Shown: positions 1 through 10,700 of the stretch, one piece after another
Numbering within the stretch: the first letter of the stretch is position 1
Layout of the letters: every line of letters begins with the position of its first letter
From: Symsagittifera roscoffensis
Taxonomy: Eukaryota > Xenacoelomorpha > Acoela > Convolutidae
Direction of reading: 5' to 3'
Assembly: GCF_963678635.1 (NCBI RefSeq)
Contig: NC_087069.1
Coordinates: 34,059,090 to 34,123,089 of the forward strand
Length of the DNA: 64,000 nt
The notes under the pieces: generated by a model
The model's input: the letters and a program-made list of their open reading frames with translations, nothing else
Databases searched by the model: none
What the model was told of the DNA's origin: nothing
Position numbers and translations under genes: made by a program

Positions 1-800
1 TTCAATGTCAGTTTTTACTGCATGTTTGCATTCTAGTCGGGGTGATATTTCGTTTTCTGCAAGGTAAAGTTTTATATTCTTGGGTATTTCAACTGTAGTT
101 TTTCGTGTAAGTAATTCAGGTGGTGTATTTCGACTTAATGTATCTGGTAATGCAAGATTCTTTCCTGCTGTCCAAACTATATGTAAGTTTGCAAATTTCA
201 TTAGAATTAATTGAAATCTATGAACTCGGTGATTTGGGTTTGACTTTTGTGTAAAGAGAAAAATGATTGGTTTGTGATCTGTGAATAGAACTGTTGGATG
301 TTTTGATCCAAGTATCAGAAATTCATATTCTGTAAGTGTATAAATTATAGCTGTACATTCTCTCATTAAAGTTGAGAGTCGTAGCTCTGCTTGAGTGAAT
401 AATCGAGAATTTGCTGATATAAGGTTCATTTTATTTGTACCATTGTGTGATTGTAATAATGCTGCGCCGATGCCAAAATTTGAAGCATCGCACATTGCAT
501 AGAATGGTTGATTTGGATCTGGAATTTTATTTGAAATTTGTTCAGTTAGAAGTTTTTTTAATTTCTTCAAATCGTGTTTGATGTTCTGTATTCCATTCAA
601 AATTTTTTTGTTGTCTGAGGATATTATAGAATGGTCTTAAATATAATTGCATTTTATAAACGTATTTGCTTAAATAATTTAACATTCCAAGGAATTCTTG
701 GATTTTCTTTTTGTTTGTTGGTGGTTAAAGTTTTTGAATAGCATCAATGCGTGATTTCAATGGAGTTATTGTCTTTCTTTCTATATTATGTCCTAAGTCG
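1..800 (-). pseudogene. RT connection and RNase H remnants of the LTR element
   Basis: Conceptual reading needs a frame change at about 798, passes an in-frame TAA in the KL-PPTN context near 727 and changes frame again near 560. Recognisable pieces are QEFLGMLNYLSKYV (RT thumb/connection), FTDHKPI (RNase H) and LPDTLSRNTPPELL (the tether before integrase). The window starts before integrase. Confidence 0.75.
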
Positions 801-1667
801 TGTTAAAAAGAAGTGTGACTTATCGGGGGCGGCCTTCAGATTTTCGTTTTGAAGTATTTTGTGATAGTGTTCTAAAACTGTAAACATTTCTTCTTTTGTC
901 TGTGATTGCATAAAAACATCGTCTAAATAGGTGATTGCGTTTTTCTTGAGTATTAGTGGTCTAAAAATTTTGCTCATAAAAGCTGAAAATGCTGCTGGTC
1001 CTATGGATATTCCATAGAATAGGCGGTTGAATTCATATTGTTGATTTCCAATAACAAATTGTGTTAAACGTCGTGATTGCTCATCTAGTGGCATTTGATT
1101 GTATGCACTATTCATATCTGCGGTTGTAAAGTGTTTTCCGTTTATTTTTGTTAAAATAACTTGTATTGGTTCAATAGGCCAATTGCATTTTGATTCGTCT
1201 ATTAGTGAATTAAGATATCTAGCGTCTAACACTATTCTTAATGATTCTCTTTTTGCTAAGATGATAACAGGGTTAATAAATGTGTTAACTTTTGGTTGTT
1301 CTTCTTTGTTTACCGGTGAGATAATTTTGTATTGCTCTAAAATATCGAGTAATCTGTTCACTTTATCGTGTAAATGAATTGGTACTTTACTTGCTCTTTG
1401 TTTTTTGAAAACTGCGTCAGGTTTTAACGGGAGATGTAGTGATGAACTGATTTTGCCAACATCAAATTTGGATGTTGCATAGACTGATGAATATTTTATT
1501 AGCTGTTTGGCTAACTTATCAAATTCGTCTTGTGTTATTTGTGAATGTTGGAAGTTGAACTTTGTTAAAAATTTCTGTTGATCCTCTGTATAGTTATTTA
1601 TGTTGAATGTAGGTTTGAAATATGGGGTTTTTGTGAAATAATCTGTATTTCTTTTTTCATTATTATA
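786..1667 (-). pseudogene. Reverse transcriptase domain of the LTR element
   Basis: RT lies in the -1 frame relative to the protease. That frame opens at 1667, so the two overlap by 70 nt (1667-1598), with an A6G run at 1657-1651 inside the overlap. An ATG occurs at 1361, but homology begins earlier (a KPDAVFKKQRASKVP-like N-terminal block), so the domain is expected to be made by frameshifting or to be disrupted. Motifs seen are FTTADMNSAYNQMPLD, FNRLFYGISIGPAAF and the catalytic YLDDV. The frame ends at TAA 788-786, where a frameshift separates it from the LGHNIE continuation. Confidence 0.85.
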
Positions 1668-3970
1668 TTATTTATGGATAGTTCTTCGTTAGGAAATGTG
1701 GATTGACAAATATCTAATAATTGGATTATATTATTTACGCGGTATGCTTTTTCATGCATTGGTGATATTGTAGCGTTTGTTTTGCAATATCCTAAAAGTC
1801 CTAAGGGTAATGTTACTTGATACAGTGTATTGTTATATACATGTAACGAAATGATGTCTGAATTCGTATTTTTCAAAAATTTTATGGATGAAATTGTGAT
1901 TTTGAAAAACTTATGGATAGGTTTGAATTCAAAGTCTGACATAAAGAGTTGTTGTTTATTTTGATTTTTATCATATTGGTGAACTTGTTTTATTGAAAAT
2001 TTATATACGTTTCCTGATAGTGGTTTCAGGTGTTTCCGTTGTTGGTTATAAATTGGATAAAATTTTGAAAAGAATGGTGGTTGTTTATTTAATCTTTGAA
2101 AAAATGTTAGGGCTGTATTTTTTGTTTTTGTGTACTTATCTTTGATTAGTATTTTACTGTTCAAGATGTTGATTGTTGGTATATATTTCGAGATAAATGG
2201 TATTCCAATGATATTGTGTTTAATATCAGTGATAAGAAATATTTGTTTAAATGGCTTGTTTAAAATTTTATTTTGCTCCATTGTTCTTGTGGGGAGAAAA
2301 AACAATTGAACTTTTCCATAGTTTACTAATGTTGATCCTTGTGCTGTTGCTAGTTTACTGGAGGTTGCAAGAGGCGTTAATTTTGGGTGTAATGTTTTGA
2401 TTTCATTCCATGTGGGAATGTTAATTATGTTTGATTCTGCTCCTGAATCAATAAAAAAATCAATTTCAAGATCTGGTGGTTGAAATTCTTTGTTTCTTGG
2501 ACTTTTTAAAAGAGATGGTATTGTCCAAATTTTTTCTTTGGGTTGTTCTTTTTGTACATTTTGGTAGATGTGATGTGTATTCAAGCATTTTGTTTTGTCA
2601 TTTTCATTGGGTTTATTTACAGTGTTAATTTCGTTAGTTTCTTGTGCCATTTGTGTAGTATGGATGGGTTCAATATAATAATTGTGAAGGAGTTCCAATT
2701 GATTTTCATATATATGTGATGAAAAAAGTTGCTCATATATAATAGGTTCGTAGTCGTTTTCGACTGCTATCATATTTATGGAAATAGTTTTTTCTGTATC
2801 TTTTTCTGTGTCTGATGATCCACAGTTTATTTGATTTAGTTGTAGTTCGTTATTTTCTGTGTCATCAATACCTGGGGGGTCTGATGTTGTTTCTTCATTT
2901 GATTGTACTTGTTTAATATGTCTTTGATGTTTGGGTGTACTACTTCTGTAGCGATGTTTAGAATTATTATAATGGTTATTATTTCTATGTGGTGATTGAG
3001 AATAATTTCTATATCGATTATTATAACTTGAATGTCGATTTTGTGAATTATTTCGTAATCTGTTTTGATAGTTATCGTTTGATCTGTGATAGTTTGATCT
3101 GTTATATGAGTTATTTCTTGATCGATTGTTCGGGTAATTCTGATTTCGATTGTTCGAATAACTTCTATTTCGATTATTTGAATAGTTTCTATTTCTATTA
3201 TATGATGAGTTTCGTGATTGATTGTTTGGATAGTATTTATTTCTTGTGTTTGATTGGGAATTGGATCTAGAAACAAATTGTGTTGTATTTGAATTTGATC
3301 TGGAGTAGTTATTTCGACTATTTGGTCGATTATAATGATTTTGTGAAGAATTCTGTGTATTTCTTCGTTCTGGTGATCTTCCTCTATAACTTGAGTTATA
3401 TGGTGATTGATTCCTTGTGTAATTAGTATTGTTCGGAAGTGGTTTTCCTGAACTGTTGTTGCTGTATACGTTTTTGTTTGGTAGATTTTGATCTTTCTTC
3501 ATATATTGATAGAATGATTTATTTGGTTCTTTATATTTTTGAGGCTTGTTTTGGTTATCCTGTTGTTTTTGTCTATATTCAGAAATACTGTGTCCGTCTC
3601 GTCGGCAATAATTAGACCATTTTTTGAAAGATGGTTTGCCGTTAAAGTTTGGGTGTTTTTCATAAATATTTAGTATTTCAGTGATTTTTTCAACGAGGTC
3701 TGTGTCTGATTCCTGTATGTTATTGATATTTGTGGTGTTTGTTTCAATTCGATTAACATACTGTAGTTTTAGATTTTCTGTTTCTTCAAATTTCATTGTG
3801 ATTTCCGCTTGCTCTAGTTTGTCTACTAGTTTTCGAAAATCTAAATCGGGCTCTCGAATTGAGTAAGGATGGGATGCTCTCTTTTTTATTGCTATTTTCC
3901 TTAATTGAGGTGTTAAGGTCATCATTAAAATTTCTGTCATTTTTGTGTTTTTATAGTCATGTGTATTTAA
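1598..3970 (-). pseudogene. Gag C-terminal (RS/Asn-rich), remnant zinc knuckle and aspartic protease
   Basis: An open frame of about 780 codons from ATG 3940, in frame with Gag upstream across one TGA. A CCHC knuckle is recognisable as SNYCRRDGHSISEYRQ, but two of its three cysteines are replaced (Ser and Tyr). A long Arg/Asn/Ser/Tyr-rich low-complexity region follows, then the protease with active-site FFIDSGAES and the later IIGIPFI motif. The protease would cleave the Gag-Pol polyprotein. The frame ends at 1598, overlapping the RT frame by 70 nt. The broken knuckle argues that this copy no longer packages RNA. Confidence 0.8.
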
Positions 3971-4336
3971 TCAATATGCTTTTCGAACTAGTGTTTCGAT
4001 ACGTACTGCTAATTGTTTGATGGTTTCATTTGGTAATCTGCGAATTTCATTACATAAAACTCTTTGGTGTTGTTTATTTCTTTCGGAATCAAACATTTTT
4101 GAAAATTCTTGTGTAAATCTTTTCCAATTTGATTTTATTTCTATTGGCAATACTGAAAACCATTTTTGGGCTGCGCCATCTAAGGTTGTTTGTATCAACG
4201 CTGTGCGTCGATGTATCCAATTTTGATGTAGGGGTGTATTAATTGGTTCAGGTCCTATATTTAAAATTATATTTGCTGTTACTGCATTTAAATAATCTTC
4301 TACAGAAAATTCAGGGTCTGTTCCTGTGAATACCAT
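3971..4336 (-). pseudogene. Gag capsid-like segment of the LTR element
   Basis: 121 codons from an ATG directly after TAA, ending at TGA (3973-3971). The pattern HRRTALIQTTLDGAAQKWF, then a Trp-Lys-Phe core and a C-terminal helix ending RIETLVRKAY, matches the Retrotrans_gag capsid family. It is in frame with the segments before and after. The start codon probably reflects chance, because the domain looks truncated at its N-terminus if read alone. Confidence 0.7.
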
Positions 4337-4339
4337 TTA

Positions 4340-5281
4340 TGGTTTGTTTGATGTTATTGATGATCCACCCATAAGGTATGGATTCATTGTCATTTGTAGT
4401 GATTCTGCGGCATTTGGCATTTGTGAAAAATTTGAAAGTTGATTTTTTGTTATTTCGTGTTGTTGAAGTTAATATGGGAGTGGTATTTCACTTTGCATTT
4501 GAGTTGGTTGATACGAGTGTGTGATCATTGGGTTTTGTGGCTGAATTGGTTGAAAAGATTGTGTATTAGTTGGGTTTTGCATTTGTATTGGTTGTTGATT
4601 TTGTGTATTTGTTGGATGTGGAGAAAAAATTCTATGATATGTATATGGTTTTTGCACTCCTTGTCCGCGATATTCTTGAGTATATGGTGCAAAAATATCT
4701 GGTTGTAAATAACCATCATCAGATGATAAGTAATCCGTATGAGGTGCTTTTTTATTTTTATTTTGTTGAAAGAATGGGTAATTTTCACTACGATCCTGTG
4801 GAGGATGTGAATTAGTTTGAAAATTTACTGAGTTGGTTGTTGTCATTGGGTTATCCCAATATCGAGATCTTACCTGATTATTATTATTATTTTTTCGTGG
4901 GGGATAGTTTGTTTTTGATGAATGTGCGTAATTATAATTGTGTTCTGCAAAAGTGTTTCTTGTGAACGTTCTTCGTGTTTTTGACGGTACTGTCATAGGT
5001 CTATATGTTTGATAATCCATTTGTGAATATTGTGGAGCAACCGAGGGTTTAACGGTTGATTGTAAGGTTACGTGTGCTAGTGAAGAGTGTGTATTTTTTG
5101 GTGTAGTTAAATTTGGACGTATTGGTGAAATGCTTTGTTGTGTAGTTGTTGTTGTTTGGACGATTTCTTCATTTATAAAGTGTGATGGTGTTTGGATATC
5201 TTGATGTGTAAGATTCCTAGTTCCATTAAGGTTTTCATTGTGTATGACGGTTGAATTTAAACTGTTGTTTCGCGTATCGGG
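4340..5281 (-). pseudogene. Gag linker segment between in-frame stops
   Basis: Continues the frame of the 286-aa ORF after its TAA. It is rich in Thr, Asn, Gln and Pro, with Gln-Pro repeats of the type IQPQNP and IQMQNP near its end. It is broken by TAA at 4471-4469; the short stretch that follows is open up to TAA at 4339-4337. The first ATG inside is at 5020. The low-complexity composition resembles a disordered Gag linker. No frameshift is needed to read it with its neighbours. Confidence 0.55.
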
Positions 5282-6142
5282 TTAAAATGTATTGTAGTTT
5301 AATGGTGTTGCATCAATGGTTAATGGTACTACTCTTACATAATCTCTTTGATAAGATATTGTACTTATTGCTTGACTTGAGATTGATTGTGGGATGTATA
5401 TAAATGCATGATGAGACCATTCGGGGTCCCAAACGTAGTCTGACTGTTCTGTGATGGCGGTATCATCGTTTGAATTTTGAGGTCTGAAATTTTTTCTTGC
5501 TTGTGAAATTAAATCTATATTATGTGTGAAATAATCTTTTGTAAACCATGCCAAAATTTTTCGTAAGTCATGTTTTGTATGTTGTGAAACTTCGTCTTTA
5601 GTGAAATTTTCTTTAATTATATGTAGGAAAGTTGAAAATAGTGTGATTTCTTGTCGTATCTTTATATGTTTGGATGTCTCAGTTGGTGAGATATTTGGAA
5701 TTTCTGTTTTTTCTAATATTGAAATATAACTCAATATTATTGCAAAAACTTCGTTAGTAAATATGGAGTTTGCTCTTTGTGAGTTATGATATTGTACGCT
5801 TTTAATATATTCTAAGAATACTTTTGAAAATTCTAAGTCAAGATCGTCTGTTTGAATTACATATTTGCGGTGATTCGGATTTGGTGTGCTGAATTCTATG
5901 GTGTAGATTCCGTATTGTTGTGTTAAATTACATATATCTTTCAGATAATGTTCTATAATTTGTCTTTTGATTTTTACATCTGGGAATTCTGTTTTGCATG
6001 GGCTGATTCCGGGTTCAAACAAATTTAGGAGTAACTTCTTGCAAAAGTCATGCTGCCCTCTATTATCGGGTGCATCTACGAGGAAGGGGTAAATGTCGTC
6101 GTCATCTGGACTACCGTCAGTTTGAGTGTGGCTGTGGCTCAT
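5282..6142 (-). CDS. Second 5' ORF of the LTR element (286 aa), possible Gag N-terminal region
   Basis: Starts at ATG 6142, overlapping the preceding ORF by 26 nt, and ends at TAA (5284-5282). The sequence is acidic at the N-terminus (SPDDDD) and then looks globular and helical, with no motif I recognise. The same frame stays open past the TAA into the next segments through to the protease (6142-1598, 1515 codons with only four internal stops). This may therefore be the N-terminal domain of one long Gag-protease polyprotein rather than a separate gene. Confidence 0.55.
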   Translation of the reverse strand: MSHSHTQTDGSPDDDDIYPFLVDAPDNRGQHDFCKKLLLNLFEPGISPCKTEFPDVKIKRQIIEHYLKDICNLTQQYGIYTIEFSTPNPNHRKYVIQTDDLDLEFSKVFLEYIKSVQYHNSQRANSIFTNEVFAIILSYISILEKTEIPNISPTETSKHIKIRQEITLFSTFLHIIKENFTKDEVSQHTKHDLRKILAWFTKDYFTHNIDLISQARKNFRPQNSNDDTAITEQSDYVWDPEWSHHAFIYIPQSISSQAISTISYQRDYVRVVPLTIDATPLNYNTF

Positions 6143-6584
6143 TTTTTCGTTTAATGACTGTTAATATATAACTATCGATGTGTCTAATTGGTTGATTCCA
6201 ATTGTACAAGTGTACTGGTTTGTGTTTATATTGCTTTTTTATTCTTCTTTTTCCTCCTTTTGATGAATTTGAAGTTGTTTCTGAGTCGAAAAAATATAAT
6301 TGATCGTGAATGGGACAATTTTTATCAATTGATTCTTTTAATTTATAGAGTTCATCTAAATTGCTGGCTTCTGATTCTGAAAATGCGCTTCTATTTTTTG
6401 AAAATCTTTTTCGTGTGATTTGTCTTTGTTTGTTTATGATTTTTCTTTTTATTGTTAGTCGTTTTGTTCTAATATATCCAACTGTTTGTGTATGAGGTGT
6501 GATTACAAGATCGTATTTTTTGTTATCTATTTCACAGTTGTGTAAAACGATTGTTTGTTTATTTCCTAGATTTTTGAATGACAT
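6117..6584 (-). CDS. 5' accessory ORF of the LTR element (155 aa)
   Basis: An intact ORF starting with ATG at 6584. The product is basic, with many Lys and Arg in residues 40-65 and a GGKRRIKKQYK stretch near residue 110, which suggests nucleic-acid binding. I recognise no family. Its last 26 nt overlap the start of the next ORF in another frame: the ATG of that ORF lies inside the codons for the terminal KNEPQPHSN. Most gypsy elements start directly with Gag, so this gene is an addition or a split Gag N-terminus. It survives uninterrupted although downstream ORFs carry stops. Confidence 0.6.
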   Translation of the reverse strand: MSFKNLGNKQTIVLHNCEIDNKKYDLVITPHTQTVGYIRTKRLTIKRKIINKQRQITRKRFSKNRSAFSESEASNLDELYKLKESIDKNCPIHDQLYFFDSETTSNSSKGGKRRIKKQYKHKPVHLYNWNQPIRHIDSYILTVIKRKNEPQPHSN

Positions 6585-8128
6585 AAGTTTTAGGATGAGG
6601 GATGCAAATAGTTGTTAGATGATGTCTACTTTCTTAAACTGTTAGTCCTTACGATTTTTTGGTTAGCTTAACCTGGGTCTATTTGTTCAGGGTTGGAGAG
6701 AAAAGTATATCGGTTCCGAAGAATGATTTTTTACTTTCTCGTGGCTAGTATAAGCTAAGGTGTTAACTTACTTAATCTTACTTAGGGGTAGTGATTGTGT
6801 TCAAGGGTTGGAGAATAGTAAATCGATCCACAAGGTTCAGGTATAATTAGAACGCGAGTAGTTCGTTAGATACTATTTTAAACTTACTAAGTCTAAGATT
6901 TATCCTGGGTCTGGTAAGAGGAGGGTTCAAGTGAAGGATGAATAACCGAAGTTCTTCACTGTTTATCCTAATTTGAATGGTTAGTTTTGTTGAAAAATTT
7001 CTATTAGTCTTGGGTTTTTTGGAAGGGTTGGATAGTGAATCGACGTTTGAGGTCGTTAGACACTTGCTAAGTGGCTGGGGGAGAACAAAATTGTTCTTTT
7101 TGATCCAAGGATTGGCCTTGATGATCAAGTTTTAAATTTAAAGAAATAGAAAATTAATTAAGATCCAAGGATAAGCCTTGATGATCTGATTTTAAAATTA
7201 AGAGAATTTAAGTTTAAAATGGTTTAAATTTGTTTAAGAAAAAGATTTAGTTTTTTAATGATATTAGTGAGCTTATGATTGCTGTTATGTTTAGGTGATG
7301 AAGCTGGGACAACAGATGATTTTATGATTACTAATAATTTATTGTCATTCTACTAATTTTTGTTTTGATTTTCAATAAATATTTTCCAAATATGTTTTAT
7401 ATAATACTGCAGAATTTAGGAAAACGATCTGAGATCTTTTTATCAATCGTTATTGTATATTAATAATTTTGTTTAGCGCCTGAAATGATCATGAAGATTG
7501 ACTTCAAGATTTTATGTTTGCAAATGAAAATCTAAATTCATTGCTAATAAAATTCTAAATATAAAAGTTTGTGTTGGCTTTTTGCCGTACTATCATATAA
7601 CTATATGGTAAGTTTCTACTTTGTCGTATGTCGTCTCTGGTTTGAGGTCTTCTTACGATTCCGGGTAGTTCTGTTATCGTTCGGAATATTGGCTCTGATC
7701 TATTGAGTCGTAGAGACATTTCGATTAAATTATCGTCGTATAACATTTTGAAAATGTTTTGTCTAAATTCTAATCTATTTTTGGTTAATTCTCAGCTATT
7801 AAGGTCTTGTTCGAGACTTATGGTCGCACCAGATGAATTAGGACCGATGTGGTTAACTCATAGAGTAATTTCGGATAGGGTACACCGTCTGCTCGTCACG
7901 CTATCTTATTTTCGGCCGGATAGATTCGTGCAACTTCTTAGTCTAATACCAATCCTAATCTTACTCTTATACTATCTAGTCTCAGGTTGTTTAACTAGTC
8001 TCTGCTAGGCTCAATAGATCTAGGGTATACTGGTTTATTGCGGCTGCTGAAGTTCTCTTGGAGAGGCATCTAATTTCTAAGTTAAATTCAAATCTCTCTG
8101 GTGCTGAAATTACAAGTAATTTCAGCAC
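6585..8128 (-). other. Leader and probable 5' LTR of the LTR retrotransposon
   Basis: About 1.5 kb precedes the first element ORF. A perfect hairpin (8101-8128) gives a TG-starting tip on the minus strand, as expected for an LTR end. AATAAA lies on the minus strand at 8034-8039. A phrase close to GGGTTGGAGAATAGT recurs near 6691, 6803 and 7024, and a GATCCAAGGAT phrase recurs near 7107 and 7161. I could not identify the inner LTR end or the primer binding site. Small ORFs here (7555-7746, 6847-7128) have no recognisable domain. Confidence 0.5.
8101..8128. repeat. Perfect 13-bp inverted repeat, candidate LTR tip
   Basis: GTGCTGAAATTAC (8101-8113) is followed by AA and then its exact reverse complement (8116-8128). 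It lies where the composition changes from element-like leader to AT-rich flank, so it may be the outer tip of the 5' LTR. Confidence 0.6.
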
Positions 8129-8224
8129 TTAGTTAGATGGATCATGATTGGTTAATATTAAATACTTTACAGTGGTAAAATATCTAATTTATCCAATCAT
8201 AAAATATAGTTTAGATCAGGTTCC

Positions 8225-8480
8225 ATTATGTATAAATGATGCATTTCAAAAAATTGCGAGTCTTATTGAGTTAGAAAATGTCTGCAATCGAGTTTTTATG
8301 ATTGTTATGTTGTTTGAAACAGCTTTTTTTCGGTTCATTTTTTGAAATAAAAATGCATCAATTGAGTTAATTCATTACTATTCGAATGTAACAGCACATG
8401 CTATCAAAAATCTGTAAAGATGCCTCAAAAGTGGCACCAATACTTGCAAGTTAGGTTAGAAAAAAGGAAGGTTCTTAATA
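8225..8480 (+). repeat. Dispersed repeat family Y, copy 1
   Basis: Similar to 9330-9845 and 53815-54330. Shared phrases include TTTTATGATTGTTATGTTGT, an AAAATGCATCAA phrase and a final AGGTTAGAAAAAA. No coding capacity is visible. It lies directly beside the candidate exon at 8525-8716. Confidence 0.6.
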
Positions 8481-8524
8481 AAACTCTAATCTGACGCGAG
8501 TGTAATAACTTGGATAAAGTTTAC

Positions 8525-8716
8525 CATAATAAGTTCCGATGCAATCTTGACGAATAAATCGTCTTCAATGTGTTTCACTTTTACAGGGCAGTGGGAATAA
8601 AGACTGACAAACAGTGACTGGTCAACAGTTTCCAGTGCCTCATAGTCTCTGTCGCCGCAATCGTCGCCAAAATACGCTAATGAGAAGTCGAGAAAATCTG
8701 TGCCAAAACTAACCAT
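8525..8716 (-). CDS. Probable first coding exon of an unrecognised host gene
   Basis: ATG at 8716 opens 64 codons, MVSFGTDFLDFSLAYFGDDC onward, ending ASELIM before a GTAAAC donor at 8524. The composition is less AT-biased and more protein-like than its surroundings. A T-rich 3' splice site (TTTTTAG, AG at 8740-8739) lies 22 nt upstream of the ATG, as at the two named host genes in this window. I recognise no family and did not find the next exon at lower coordinates, where the LTR retrotransposon begins. It could be a broken gene or a chance ORF. Confidence 0.4.
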
Positions 8717-9275
8717 TATCTATGATATAATAAAATTTCTAAAAATATATATTTTGAAGTAGTGATCATATAAACAAAGCTAGAAGAAGCAAGATGTGTT
8801 AGAAATGGTGGCTTGCCAGGTTATCAAAAAAACTTGTTGACATCAAAGATGTACTCAGTTGAGCAATCAAAATCTGTTCTGTAAGAATATATAAGACTTT
8901 GTTTCAGAATTTGGCATAAAAAAAGATTATTTAATAAATTGGTAGTTTGAGAATAATGAAAAAATACGACTGAGGTTTCCAGAGAAGGAATTAAATGGCA
9001 TTTAAATATGAAGGCGGGCAACAATTTTTCATAATTTCATTATTAGCTTGCAGGGCAAATTGAAGGCTTCCTACAAGGCATTATATAATTAGTTGATGTT
9101 ATTTTAAATAATCTGTTCTAGAATATCAAAGCTCTGAAGGCTCATTTCTCGTGGCATAAGCCCTAAATATTTGCGACCGTCTTTTGAAATTGTACGAACC
9201 AATAATAAAAAAAATTGGCTATGAATCCCTAAATTTGACCTATGGCGTAAGTTAATAGTTATTTCATAATACACG

Positions 9276-9289
9276 CCCCCCCCCCCCCC
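9276..9289. repeat. Poly-C tract (14 C)
   Basis: A run of 14 cytosines in AT-rich DNA. Similar tracts occur at 12503-12521 (C with a TT break) and 13094-13103 (G), within the foldback repeat. Confidence 0.9.
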
Positions 9290-9329
9290 AATAACAGTTC
9301 AAATTAATTTCAATTGTCAAACGACTTGA

Positions 9330-9845
9330 AATTATTAACTGAGGCGAAGCTGCGCTTCGCAAACTCTTGCAAGAACACGACCAAAAAGCAGCTCAATCAA
9401 GTGGCATAAGAAAAAGTAGAAATAAGCCTCGAATTTGCAAAAACTCGAGGCTTAGCAAAAACTTGAATTAACAAAAATCTGCGACCTAGCAATTTTGAGT
9501 CTCACACGCTAACCATGTAGCCACGGATGCTTAAAATCCCCAAAAATTAGCCACCAATAATGCAGCTAATAAATTGCCAATTCGATTCAGCAAAAGCAGT
9601 ATCAAATACAAAAAGATACAATTTTGCATGTAAGAAAATCGCTAATGACAAAAGCACATTATATATAAATTATGTATAAATTATGCATTTTAAAAAATTG
9701 CAAATTATATATTGAGTTTAAAAATTTTTGAAAATGAGATTTTATTATTGTTATGTTGTTTGAAACAAATAGCTTTCTTCGGTTCACTTGATGAATTAAA
9801 AATGCATCAACTGGGTAAATTTATAATTATTCGAATGTCAAAGCA
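9330..9845 (+). repeat. Dispersed repeat family Y, copy 2
   Basis: Begins with a GAAGCTGCGCTTCGCAAAC phrase that recurs at 53830 and ends with the ATGCATCAAC and TCGAATGTCAAAGCA phrases shared with copies at 8225 and 53815. No ORF. Confidence 0.6.
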
Positions 9846-9879
9846 GACCCGCACTCAGTAAAAAGAGAAAATAATCGAT

Positions 9880-10700
9880 TATGTTACAATTATAATTGTA
9901 CTTTGACCAAAATTATAGTTAATTATAAGCGCCAAATTTAGATATTTGAACGATTTAGAATCCATTATAATGATAACATTTTTCGTGGCATTATAACAAG
10001 TTATAATCAATTATAATTGATTATCATTTTTCCGAAAGTCTCTATTGTTTTATAATCTCTTATAATCTCCTGTAATCAACTATATAGATTATAATCCTTT
10101 TTTCTGTCAAAAATCTTTAAAAATGAGATATCTTGTCACTCTTTGGTTCATCTGAACACAATGTTTCACCAAAAAACCAAAGTTTCATAGAGATCCCTTC
10201 ACATTAGTTGAAAGAATCCCGCAGTAGTTAAAATACAACTCTTCTATATAAATCATGAAACTAAAGCATTGTGCTGATATTTTGGCGCTCGAAAACACTT
10301 ATAATGTGCATCATGAATCCATTATAATCATGAAGAAATGAAGAAAAAACACTAAAAATTTGAATTGATTTAAAAAATATCAAAACAATTTTCCCATTTT
10401 TTACATAAACTAACGTCTATAAAAAGCATAAAATATAAGCAGTTCAGGTGAAAGGTCGAAAACAAAATGGACAAACAAAAAGGATTATAAACAATTATAA
10501 ACGATTATAACGTATTTTTCTGCAAAACAAATAAATTAGAAATTCGGATAAAAAGAATCGATTATAATCGATTATAAGGTATTATAATCGATTATAGTTG
10601 ATTTCAAAAAGAGAGATTATAATCGACTGCTAATTTTTAAAATCCATTTTTTCTGAATTGTTAGAAGACTGGTACTAAAATCTTATTATAATCGATGATT
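9880..10700. repeat. Cluster of GATTATAATC-type palindromes
   Basis: About twenty occurrences of ATTATAA/TTATAAT, many extended to the palindrome GATTATAATC or to CGATTATAATCGATTATAA (10558-10580), lie within 0.8 kb. No coding potential is seen. The TAATC/GATTA core on both strands matches K50-type homeodomain sites (Otx, Gsc, Pitx), but a simple repeat origin is equally possible. Confidence 0.6.

Larger units (their letters stand above)
1..8128 (-). mobile_element. Ty3/gypsy-type LTR retrotransposon, 5' part, decayed
   Basis: From high to low coordinates the minus strand carries a leader, two small ORFs, a Gag capsid-like segment, a basic low-complexity region with a remnant zinc knuckle, an aspartic protease, a reverse transcriptase and an RNase H. 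The window edge cuts off the integrase and 3' LTR. The RT motif YLDD, the RNase H motif FTDHKPI and the tether motif LPDTLSRN place it in Ty3/gypsy. The style recalls the Tor elements of Oikopleura, but that is from memory and unverified. The copy is dead: four in-frame stops in Gag-protease, several frameshifts after RT and lost zinc-knuckle cysteines. With the 3' LTR outside the window, LTR limits and target duplication cannot be set. Confidence 0.9.

Noticed and set aside
2836-3276. 146-codon minus-strand ORF inside the Gag low-complexity region
   Set aside because: An alternate-frame reading of the Asn/Arg/Ser repeat DNA, Ile/Thr-rich with no domain.
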